A DNA stretch of 5,546 bases from Blastocatellia bacterium (GTDB lineage: Bacteria > Acidobacteriota > Blastocatellia > UBA7656), in the NCBI GenBank assembly GCA_022615215.1, contig JAKEHD010000096.1, forward strand, positions 1 through 5,546. Direction: 5' to 3'. The translations under genes were made by a program, and so were the position numbers. Below are positions 1 through 5,546 of this stretch, piece after piece (positions within the stretch are counted from its first letter, which is position 1; each line of letters starts with the position of its first letter). The notes under the pieces are model-generated. The model was not told where the DNA came from. It did not search any database and worked only from the letters and a program-made list of their open reading frames with translations.

Positions 1-108
1 ACTGAAATTCGAGCGCAATTCAACTTCAAGACTCCCGATTCAGTTCAACTTGCCGCAGCGGTCGTCGCGGGCAGCGATCTCTTTCTGACCAACGATCACA
101 GACAATAA
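1..108 (+). CDS. C-terminal end of a PIN-domain (VapC-like) ribonuclease, N-terminus outside the window
   Basis: An open frame runs from the first base to a TAA at 106-108 and gives 35 residues. It contains the two signature blocks of the C-terminal half of a PIN domain: a K-T-P-D block (Asp at 37-39) followed by an alanine-rich helix, and an F-L-T-N-D block (Asp at 94-96). In the PIN family these acidic residues help bind Mg2+ in the RNase active site, and most such small proteins are toxins of VapBC modules. The two acidic residues expected in the N-terminal half, and any antitoxin gene, would lie to the left of position 1. The protein ends only three residues after the L-T-N-D block. PIN proteins usually continue for another 10-20 residues with a final beta strand, so this copy is either shortened or frameshifted. 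It converges on the permease remnant and overlaps it by 13 nt (96-108). PIN identity is fairly sure; the toxin role is inferred. Confidence 0.78.
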   Translation, partial: TEIRAQFNFKTPDSVQLAAAVVAGSDLFLTNDHRQ

Positions 109-158
109 ATGTATTCATTCTCAGCCGATTCACTGCAATTACCATAGAGGTAATATAG
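99..158 (+). other. possible frameshifted C-terminal tail of the PIN gene
   Basis: The frame starting at 99 reads without stop to TAG at 156-158 and includes the run I-N-V-F-I-L-S-R-F. This is hydrophobic and placed where PIN proteins normally have their last beta strand, a few residues after the L-T-N-D block. A single shift of frame between about 97 and 106 would join it to the upstream PIN coding sequence. The stop at 158 falls just before permease homology begins on the other strand at about 162, as expected if plus-strand DNA up to 158 came from the PIN locus. This is inference from a short stretch and could be chance. Confidence 0.35.
138..154. repeat. short inverted repeat between PIN gene and permease remnant
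   Basis: ATTACC (138-143) and GGTAAT (149-154) are perfect inverted repeats around a 5-base spacer. The hairpin would have a 6-bp, mostly A-T stem and no following T-run on either strand, so it is a poor intrinsic terminator. It lies in the presumed join between the PIN locus and the permease remnant. No function can be assigned. Confidence 0.3.
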
Positions 159-185
159 CTCTAGCAGGCCGAGATTGTGGCGGGG

Positions 186-257
186 GTCGAGACGGTCCCA
201 TTCAGAGAGCATCGCTTCACGATAACGAAACTCTGCTTCCCACTCCTGCCGCCAGTC
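186..257. repeat. direct repeat copy A: prefix-domain coding segment in the remnant
   Basis: By hand alignment 61 of 72 bases match 2933-3004 in the same orientation. Both encode the prefix-domain block from D-W-R-Q-E-W to W-D-R-L-D. The copies are offset by 2747 nt, about one permease gene length, so they are paralogous gene starts and a possible site for homologous recombination. Confidence 0.8.
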
Positions 258-367
258 GTGGACGAAATCGTCTGCGCGCAACCTTCGCGGCACGATCACG
301 CCGACAAGCGCGATCAGCCAGAGCCAGAATCGAAAGCGCGTTGTTTGTGTCGCGCCGGTCATCGGTT

Positions 368-371
368 TCAT
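368..371 (-). promoter_or_regulatory. ATGA stop/start overlap (translational coupling)
   Basis: On the minus strand, bases 371-368 read ATGA. The TGA (370-368) ends the 910-residue permease and the ATG (371-369) starts the truncated third permease. Such 4-nt overlaps commonly allow termination-reinitiation, and the absence of a clear Shine-Dalgarno for the downstream ORF fits that. The overlap suggests the three permeases once formed one tightly packed operon. Confidence 0.65.
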
Positions 372-3100
372 TCGTAGCGGAGCGCAACTATCGGATCAAC
401 CTTCGTTGCCCGTCGCGCCGGGAGATAACAGGCCAACATCGCTACAAGCAGCAGCAGCAGAGAGACTCCGACGAACACCGCCGGATCGGTCGCTGTGACA
501 CCGTAGAGCAGACTCTCGACGAAGCGCGTCACCGCTAACGCCGCGACGAGACCAAGCGCCAGTCCCAGCAGAGCGAGCTTCAATCCCTGGCTGACCACGA
601 GCGAGAGCACATCTTTTCGTTGCGCGCCGAGGGCGATCCGCACGCCGATTTCGCGCGTGCGCTGCACCACCGCAAAAGACAACACGCCATAGAGTCCCAG
701 GCACGCGAGCGCGAGCGCGAAGAGGCTGAAAAAGCCGCCCAACTGCGCCAGGACTCGTTCCTGATGCAGTACACGGTTGACAACTTCGGTCAGGCTGCGA
801 ACGTCGCGCACCTGAATCGATGGATCAACCTCGCGAGCGACCTGGCGCAGGCTGCCCGTAAGCGCGCCGACATCGCTCGTCATCCGCAACGCGAAGCTGA
901 TTTCTATACCCCGTGTACGCAAGAAAGGAAGGTAGAAGGCAGGCGACGACGGTTCCCGCAACGACCTGTATCTCACGTCCTTCACCACGCCCACAATCTC
1001 GAACTTTCGCTCCGGATGATATGTGTCGTAGAATCGCCGGCCGAGCGGGTTGGCGTCACCGAAGTAGCGCAGGGCCATCGCCTGGTTGATTATGGCTGGT
1101 CGTGGAGCATCCGGATTCGACGAGCCAACCGATCTTTCGTCCTGCGGCCCGAAGCCGCGGCCGCTCAAGAGCGGAGTCCCCACCGTCTCAAAGAAACGCG
1201 GGCTGATCTCGAACATATTGCAGTCGAGTTCATCGCCAGGGCCGGCCGCGTAGCCTTCCGCGATGATTATTGCCCGATTGCAGCATTGTTGACTCAGCAA
1301 GAAGTCCGAAGACATGCCGGCCGCACGAACACCGGGCATCGTTTCCAGCCGCGCCAGCAGCTCTTTGTAAAGCGCCTCGCGGCGTGTATTGTCGAGATTC
1401 CGGGTGAAATCGAGATTGAATACGACGACGTTCTCGCTGTTGAAACCCGCATCGGTCGCTTTGAGCTTCTCCAGCGTGCGGACGAACAATCCGGCGCCTA
1501 TGAGCAGCACAAGCGAGAGCGCCACCTGCGCGACGACCAGCGCATGGTTGAGTCTTTGCCTGGATGGGTCTCCCGTCACACTGCCGACTGTTCTTTTGAG
1601 CGCCGAAGCCAGGTCGAGTCGGCTGCTGCGGAGCGCGGGCACAAGGCCGAAGAGCAGTCCCGTCAGCGCCGAGACCGCCAGCGTGAAGACCAGCACGCGC
1701 GCATCGGGCGCGACGCTGAAAGAGATGGGATCGGCCTCGAGCTGCATAAAGACCAAAATCACATGCAGGCCCCATTGAGCGAGCAATAACCCCAGGCCGC
1801 CGCCGAGCGCGGCGAGCAGCAGGCTTTCGGTCAGCAATTGGCGCATGAGCCGCAGGCGTCCGGCACCCAGAGCGTTACGCACGGCGAACTCCCTTTGCCG
1901 TGCGGCGGCGCGCGCCATCAGCAGGCTTGCGACATTGGCGCAGGCGATGAGCAACACCAGCGCGACGGCCGTCATCAGGAGCAGAAGCGACCGGCGAAAC
2001 TGGCGGCGCAGATCGGTATATCCGGCAGCGCCCGGCTGCAATTCGAGCTTGCGTTCAAAGAAGAGGCGGCGATCCGACTCGTCCCATTTTGCCCCCGCCC
2101 ATTGCAGATCAGCCAGATGGCGCTGAAAGATCACGTCCAGTTCCGCCTGCACCTCTGCCCTGTTCCCGCCGGCAGGCAAGCGGCCGATCAAGTGCAGAAA
2201 CGATCTCCCCTCATGCCTTAGCAACCTCTTCCACACCACCTGCACCGGTCCCCAGAGGTCTGGATGTTCTCCCGGTTGAATCCCGAAAAAACCGCGTGGG
2301 GCGACGCCTACGATAGTCGCAGGCGCATCATCATAGGTGATCGTCTTTCCGACGACCGCCGGATCAGCCCCGAAGCGCCGCTGCCAGAAGTTATGGCTGA
2401 TGACCACGACCGGTTGAGGATGGTCAGCCCGATCATCCTCAGTTGTAAGCGTTCGACCTACTGCGGCTGACACACCGAGCGCCGAGAAAAAGTTGCCGCT
2501 GACCTCCTGGGCGCGAATGAACTCGGTCTCCGTTCCGCCCGCATTAATCCGGCGTTTGGAAATATCGGTGGCGGCGAAGAGACCGGTCAGGCTGCGGCCA
2601 TCGTCGCGCAGCAGTTTATATAACGGATAGGAGAAGGTATAGCCGGGACCGTTGCTATTGACGCTCGTCAGCAGCACCAATCGGTCGGGATGTTCGACCG
2701 GCAGCGAGCGCAAGAGCAGTGTGTTCACCACGCTGAAGATGGCCGTGTTCGCCCCGATGCCGAGCGCGAGCGTGAGCACGGCCACAGCAGTGAAGCCTTT
2801 GTGTTTGAGCAGCATTCGCGCGCCGAAGCGCAGGTCTTGAAACATCTCGTCCTCCAATCTTTTCGGTTGTAAACCGAGCGCATCCCGGAACGCGCCAAGA
2901 GAGCGCCACAACAAGTCAAACTTGTTGCGCCAGTCGAGGCGGTCCCACTCTTCGAGCATCGCTTCGCGGTAACGAAGCTCGGCCTCCCACTCCTGTCGCC
3001 AGTCTGCGCGAAGGCGTCGCGGCACGATCACGCCGATTAGCCGTATCAGCCGAAGGTGAAGTCTCAGAAAATCTCTTTTTTTGTCACTTGAGCCTGACAT
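368..3100 (-). CDS. ADOP-family FtsX/MacB-type duplicated permease with N-terminal prefix domain
   Basis: This 910-residue inner-membrane protein has a duplicated MacB/FtsX layout. Residues 1-85 are a prefix domain: hydrophobic segment at about 13-28, then an acidic, Trp-rich W-R-Q-E-W-E-A-E stretch. Membrane span 1 is at about 104-130 (L-A-L-G-I-G-A-N-T-A-I-F-S), followed by a first extracytoplasmic MacB_PCD domain to about 365. The first FtsX unit (about 370-495) has spans near 371-398, 421-451 and 470-495 and the A-C-A-N-V-A-S-L-L motif. Span 5 is at about 520-541, a second extracytoplasmic domain runs to about 780, and the second FtsX unit (spans near 786-808, 835-858, 871-892) ends with V-D-P-I-V-A-L-R-Y-E. 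The start at 3100 is the first usable ATG because an in-frame TAG lies immediately upstream (3103-3101); a weak GGGA (3111-3108) is its only Shine-Dalgarno. MacB relatives move macrolides, peptides or lipoproteins using an ATPase partner, but no ATPase is present here, as is usual for ADOP. Substrate and function are unknown. Confidence 0.93.
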   Translation of the reverse strand: MSGSSDKKRDFLRLHLRLIRLIGVIVPRRLRADWRQEWEAELRYREAMLEEWDRLDWRNKFDLLWRSLGAFRDALGLQPKRLEDEMFQDLRFGARMLLKHKGFTAVAVLTLALGIGANTAIFSVVNTLLLRSLPVEHPDRLVLLTSVNSNGPGYTFSYPLYKLLRDDGRSLTGLFAATDISKRRINAGGTETEFIRAQEVSGNFFSALGVSAAVGRTLTTEDDRADHPQPVVVISHNFWQRRFGADPAVVGKTITYDDAPATIVGVAPRGFFGIQPGEHPDLWGPVQVVWKRLLRHEGRSFLHLIGRLPAGGNRAEVQAELDVIFQRHLADLQWAGAKWDESDRRLFFERKLELQPGAAGYTDLRRQFRRSLLLLMTAVALVLLIACANVASLLMARAAARQREFAVRNALGAGRLRLMRQLLTESLLLAALGGGLGLLLAQWGLHVILVFMQLEADPISFSVAPDARVLVFTLAVSALTGLLFGLVPALRSSRLDLASALKRTVGSVTGDPSRQRLNHALVVAQVALSLVLLIGAGLFVRTLEKLKATDAGFNSENVVVFNLDFTRNLDNTRREALYKELLARLETMPGVRAAGMSSDFLLSQQCCNRAIIIAEGYAAGPGDELDCNMFEISPRFFETVGTPLLSGRGFGPQDERSVGSSNPDAPRPAIINQAMALRYFGDANPLGRRFYDTYHPERKFEIVGVVKDVRYRSLREPSSPAFYLPFLRTRGIEISFALRMTSDVGALTGSLRQVAREVDPSIQVRDVRSLTEVVNRVLHQERVLAQLGGFFSLFALALACLGLYGVLSFAVVQRTREIGVRIALGAQRKDVLSLVVSQGLKLALLGLALGLVAALAVTRFVESLLYGVTATDPAVFVGVSLLLLLVAMLACYLPARRATKVDPIVALRYE
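2843..2855 (-). promoter_or_regulatory. internal Shine-Dalgarno and candidate second start inside the permease gene
   Basis: On the minus strand GGAGG (2855-2851) lies 5 nt upstream of an in-frame ATG (2845-2843), codon 86 of the permease. This is a better ribosome site than the one at the annotated start (weak GGGA). Met86 begins M-F-Q-D-L-R-F-G, the usual N-terminus of ADOP permeases that lack the prefix domain. Initiation here would give an 825-residue canonical permease. The same bases encode L-E-D-E-M, so the site could be a by-product of the protein sequence. The sequence match is clear; its use is not shown. Confidence 0.5.
2933..3004. repeat. direct repeat copy B: prefix-domain coding segment in the intact permease
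   Basis: This is the partner of 186-257, at about 85% nucleotide identity. The intact gene lacks the 15 bases present at 258-272 beside copy A. Those bases are flanked by GTC on both sides, which suggests a slippage insertion or deletion in one copy. Confidence 0.8.
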
Positions 3101-3120
3101 CTATTCATCCCACATTCGAA

Positions 3121-5546
3121 TCACTCGTGCCTCAGCGCAACCATCGGATCGACCTTCATCGCCCGACGCGCGGGAATGTAGCAGGCCGTCAGTGCGATTA
3201 TGCTCAGCAAAACGGTGATGAGCGTGAAGGTCAGCGGGTCTCTAGCACTCACACCGTACAGAAAGTTCGCCATCAACCTCGTCAGAGCGAAGGCAACCGG
3301 TATTCCTATCGCACATCCGGCCAGCACAAGCCTGAGTCCCTCTTTCATGACAAGCCTCAGCACATCTCCGGCCTGTGCGCCCAACGCCCGCCGTATGCCT
3401 ATCTCGTGCGTGCGCTCGGCGACCGTATAAGAAAGCACTCCGTACAATCCCAGCGCCGCCAGAAACAGTGCCAGTAAACCGAAGCTGATTATAAGTGTCG
3501 ACATAGTGCGCTGCGGCCAGACCGATTCGTCCATCCGCTGTTCGAGCGTCTTGATCTCTATGAACGGAAGGTTGGGATCGATCTGCTGCACCTCGCGCCT
3601 CACCGCCGCGACCATACTCATCGGTTCGACGGCAGTCCGCAAATGAAGCGTCATGTATGATTCATAGTTTTGCATAAGCGGGAGGTAGATAATCGGGCGA
3701 AACTCTTCTTGCAGGTTTGAAAACTTGCTGTTGTTCGCAAGACCTATGATCTCGACTGCGCGCCGAAAGCGGCCCCCTATCTCGAAACTCTTGCCGACAG
3801 GGTTTTGCTCAGGCCAGAAGCGGCGCGCCATTGCTTCATTGATTATCACGACGCCCGCCGCTTCAGCGCCGTCAATCACAGCGAAGTCCCGCCCCGCGAC
3901 GAGCGGCGTTCCCATCAGTTGAAAGTAGCCGGGAGTTACGACGTTGTAATCGACTGTCAAAGGCCGTCCATCAGACTGTAGCCCCTGACCATCGATGAAG
4001 ACCTCGTGCGGATTCGAAGCCCATCCGAGCGGAAGAATAGAGGCAAGCCCCGCTGCTTTTACGCCGGGTGTAGCCGAAGTGCGTTCCATCAGATCTTTAT
4101 AAAATTGCCGACCCTGCTCTTCTGTTCGACCCAGCAACTTCAGATCCAACGACAGAGTGAGCATATTTTCGGTCACAAATCCCGGCTCGACCGAGTAGAC
4201 CTTTTGAAGCGTCCTGACCATAAGCCCCGCACCTACGAGCAGCACGAGCGAGATGGCGATCTGTGCCACGACGAAGAGACTGCTCAATCGCCGGCGCCGC
4301 CTCCCGGCAAATGCCAGGCTCTCCTTCAATTCGGGAACAAGGTCGGGATTTGAGGCTTGAAGCGCAGGCGCAAGCCCGAAGAGCAGAACCGTCACAAGCG
4401 ATAGCGTTACCGCGAACAGGACGGCCCGATGATCGAGACTGAAGTCGAGCGACCCCGGCGTCAGAGCCTGTGCGAAGAGCGATGCGAGCCAGTCGCTTGC
4501 CGAGTACATGATCAGAAACCCGAGGGCTGTTCCAAGCATCGCGATCAACAGGCTTTCGGTGAGAAATTGCCGGATGATGCGCAAACGGGTCGCGCCGAGC
4601 GCCAGGCGAACCGCTACCTCTTTCCGGCGGGCCGCCGCACGTACCAACAGGAGGTTGGCCACATTTGCGCAGGCAATCAGGAGCACCAGCCCCGCAAGAG
4701 CCATGACCATTAATAAGAAGCGGCCTGCCTCAATGTAATCGACCGGCCCCAGTCCGACGTGCGGGCTGAGTTTGATCCCCGCTCTCTTGACAGACTCTTT
4801 CGGATAGGTCTGTTTCAGTTGCGAGGTGATGAGTTCCATTTCGGCTTCCGCCTGCGCGAATACGACACCCTGTTTGATCCGGCCGATCAAGATCAGCCAG
4901 TCTTTATCGCGCAGACCGAGCATATCGGCCGGTGCTTCATCCTGCTGAGGTCTCGCCTGTGCGTGCATCATAAGAGGAACCCAGAGGTCGAATAACTCGC
5001 CGGTCTCCGTGCCTTTGAAATCCGCAGGCGCAACGCCTATGACCGTGAACCGGTGTGAGTTCAGACTTATAGTACGGCCACAGATTTCAGGGTCAGCGTT
5101 GAACTTGCGTTGCCATAAACGGTGGCTGATGACAGCGACCGGATGAGTTCCGGGGAACATATCCTCTTCAGGGCGAAAGGTGCGTCCAAGCGCGGCCTCC
5201 ACTCCCAGCACGGAAAAGTAGTTGCCCGACACCATAGCGCCATAGAGCCGTTCCGGATAATCGCTGCTGCTCAAGTTCATAGAGACAGACCTGTAGGCGA
5301 GCAAACCTGAGAAGACCCGATTGCGGTCACGATAATCGATGTAGTCCGGATAAGAGATAAGATCGAATCCTCCGCCCTCGCGAGCCCCAAGCATTACGGC
5401 AAGTTGATAAGGTTCCGCGACCCCTGAGAGTGGCTTCAGCAGCACAGCATTGAACAGGCTGAAAATAGTGATGTTGGCACCTAAGCCCAGAGCGAGACAT
5501 AGTACAGCCGCCAAAACAAGCCCCGGCTTTTTGCGTATCACTCGCA
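3121..5546 (-). CDS. ADOP-family FtsX/MacB-type duplicated permease, 5' end outside the window
   Basis: The frame stays open to the right edge. The first apparent start, GTG at 5541-5539, is probably an internal Val, because the residues before it (Arg-Val, then I-R-K-K-P-G) match the inside of the family's usual leader. The true start therefore lies beyond 5546, and whether this copy has a prefix domain cannot be seen. About 807 residues are visible. Counting from that GTG: span 1 at about 8-35 (L-A-L-G-L-G-A-N-I-T-I-F-S), first extracytoplasmic MacB_PCD domain to about 270, first FtsX unit with spans near 275-300, 320-347 and 370-395 and the A-C-A-N-V-A-N-L-L motif, span 5 at about 420-442, second extracytoplasmic domain to about 680, and second FtsX unit ending V-D-P-M-V-A-L-R-H-E. 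Its last 95 residues match the next permease at about 53 positions by hand alignment, so the two are old paralogues and not a fresh duplication. The stop lies 20 nt before the next start, which suggests co-transcription. No ATPase or substrate is apparent. Confidence 0.92.
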   Translation of the reverse strand, partial: RVIRKKPGLVLAAVLCLALGLGANITIFSLFNAVLLKPLSGVAEPYQLAVMLGAREGGGFDLISYPDYIDYRDRNRVFSGLLAYRSVSMNLSSSDYPERLYGAMVSGNYFSVLGVEAALGRTFRPEEDMFPGTHPVAVISHRLWQRKFNADPEICGRTISLNSHRFTVIGVAPADFKGTETGELFDLWVPLMMHAQARPQQDEAPADMLGLRDKDWLILIGRIKQGVVFAQAEAEMELITSQLKQTYPKESVKRAGIKLSPHVGLGPVDYIEAGRFLLMVMALAGLVLLIACANVANLLLVRAAARRKEVAVRLALGATRLRIIRQFLTESLLIAMLGTALGFLIMYSASDWLASLFAQALTPGSLDFSLDHRAVLFAVTLSLVTVLLFGLAPALQASNPDLVPELKESLAFAGRRRRRLSSLFVVAQIAISLVLLVGAGLMVRTLQKVYSVEPGFVTENMLTLSLDLKLLGRTEEQGRQFYKDLMERTSATPGVKAAGLASILPLGWASNPHEVFIDGQGLQSDGRPLTVDYNVVTPGYFQLMGTPLVAGRDFAVIDGAEAAGVVIINEAMARRFWPEQNPVGKSFEIGGRFRRAVEIIGLANNSKFSNLQEEFRPIIYLPLMQNYESYMTLHLRTAVEPMSMVAAVRREVQQIDPNLPFIEIKTLEQRMDESVWPQRTMSTLIISFGLLALFLAALGLYGVLSYTVAERTHEIGIRRALGAQAGDVLRLVMKEGLRLVLAGCAIGIPVAFALTRLMANFLYGVSARDPLTFTLITVLLSIIALTACYIPARRAMKVDPMVALRHE

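Larger units (their letters stand above)
96..371 (-). pseudogene. truncated third ADOP permease: prefix domain only
   Basis: The ORF encodes 91 residues. Residues 13-70 match the N-terminal prefix domain of the neighbouring 910-residue permease: a hydrophobic helix (about residues 13-28), then V-P-R-R-L-R-A-D, then the W-R-Q-E-W-E-A-E block and E-W-D-R-L-D. From D39 to D62, 22 of 24 residues match. Homology stops at about residue 70 (nt 162). The last 21 residues (E-L-Y-Y-L-Y onward) are unrelated and appear to be antisense reading through the end of the PIN gene. The whole permease core (about 800 residues, eight membrane spans) is missing. The start ATG (371-369) overlaps the upstream TGA as ATGA, so ribosomes finishing the upstream gene could reinitiate here; I see no good Shine-Dalgarno. 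Relative to the intact prefix it has five extra residues (D-F-V-H-D type, nt 258-272). It is most likely a remnant, though a small membrane-anchored protein could still be made. Confidence 0.75.

Noticed and set aside
138..154. Inverted repeat as a bidirectional terminator between convergent genes
   Set aside because: The stem is only 6 bp and A-T rich, and no T-tract follows on either strand, so the terminator reading is not supported.
1230..1775. Minus-strand 181-codon open frame in another frame of the permease
   Set aside because: It overlaps the real permease frame, which carries the family motifs on both sides. Its Arg/Ala/Gly-rich composition is typical of an out-of-frame reading.
620..1789. 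Plus-strand 389-codon open frame
   Set aside because: It lies wholly antisense to the conserved ADOP permease. Its product is rich in Arg, Glu and Gln with no recognisable domain, and it follows the codon pattern of the opposite strand, so it is a shadow.
3101..3115. Four-codon minus-strand mini-ORF (M-W-D-E-stop) directly before the 910-residue permease start
   Set aside because: It could be a leader or coupling device, but an ATG and a TAG 12 bases apart arise easily by chance and there is no Shine-Dalgarno in front of it.
3088..3477. Plus-strand 129-codon frame across the gap between the two permeases
   Set aside because: It is antisense to the conserved C-terminus of the upstream permease and has no ribosome site or domain of its own.
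5539..5541. GTG as the true start of the right-hand permease
   Set aside because: The frame continues open to the edge with residues typical of the family leader, and no ribosome site can be seen in the few bases left. Starting there would remove the conserved D-L-R-Y-G type leader.

Overview
The window is almost entirely minus-strand coding sequence for a tandem set of large duplicated FtsX/MacB-type permeases without ATPase genes. This is the pattern called ADOP (Acidobacterial Duplicated Orphan Permease). The family match, the absence of any nucleotide-binding-domain ORF and the moderately GC-rich DNA point to an Acidobacteriota chromosome. A closer placement (for example Blastocatellia) would be a guess.

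Reading right to left, in the direction of transcription: (1) 5546-3121 is an ADOP permease whose N-terminus lies beyond the right edge. (2) After a 20-nt gap, 3100-368 is a complete 910-residue ADOP permease carrying an extra N-terminal 'prefix' domain of about 85 residues. A well-placed internal Shine-Dalgarno (2855-2851) sits in front of the Met that begins the canonical permease core. (3) At 371, in a 4-nt ATGA overlap with the previous stop, a third ADOP gene begins. It keeps only about 70 residues of the prefix domain before homology stops near 162, and it is a truncated gene remnant of 91 codons.

On the plus strand at the left edge (1-108) is the C-terminal end of a PIN-domain (VapC-like) protein, too short to be called as an ORF on its own. 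It converges on and overlaps the truncated permease ORF. Another frame from about 99 to a stop at 158 reads like a missing PIN C-terminal strand, and permease homology begins only a few bases later. Position 158-162 is therefore probably the join between a toxin-type locus and a decayed permease array.

The permeases look like one transcriptional unit read leftward from a promoter beyond position 5546. I saw no promoter, convincing terminator, tRNA, rRNA, IS element or CRISPR inside the window. All other long open frames are shadows of the permease genes. There is no gene-free stretch longer than about 20 bases.
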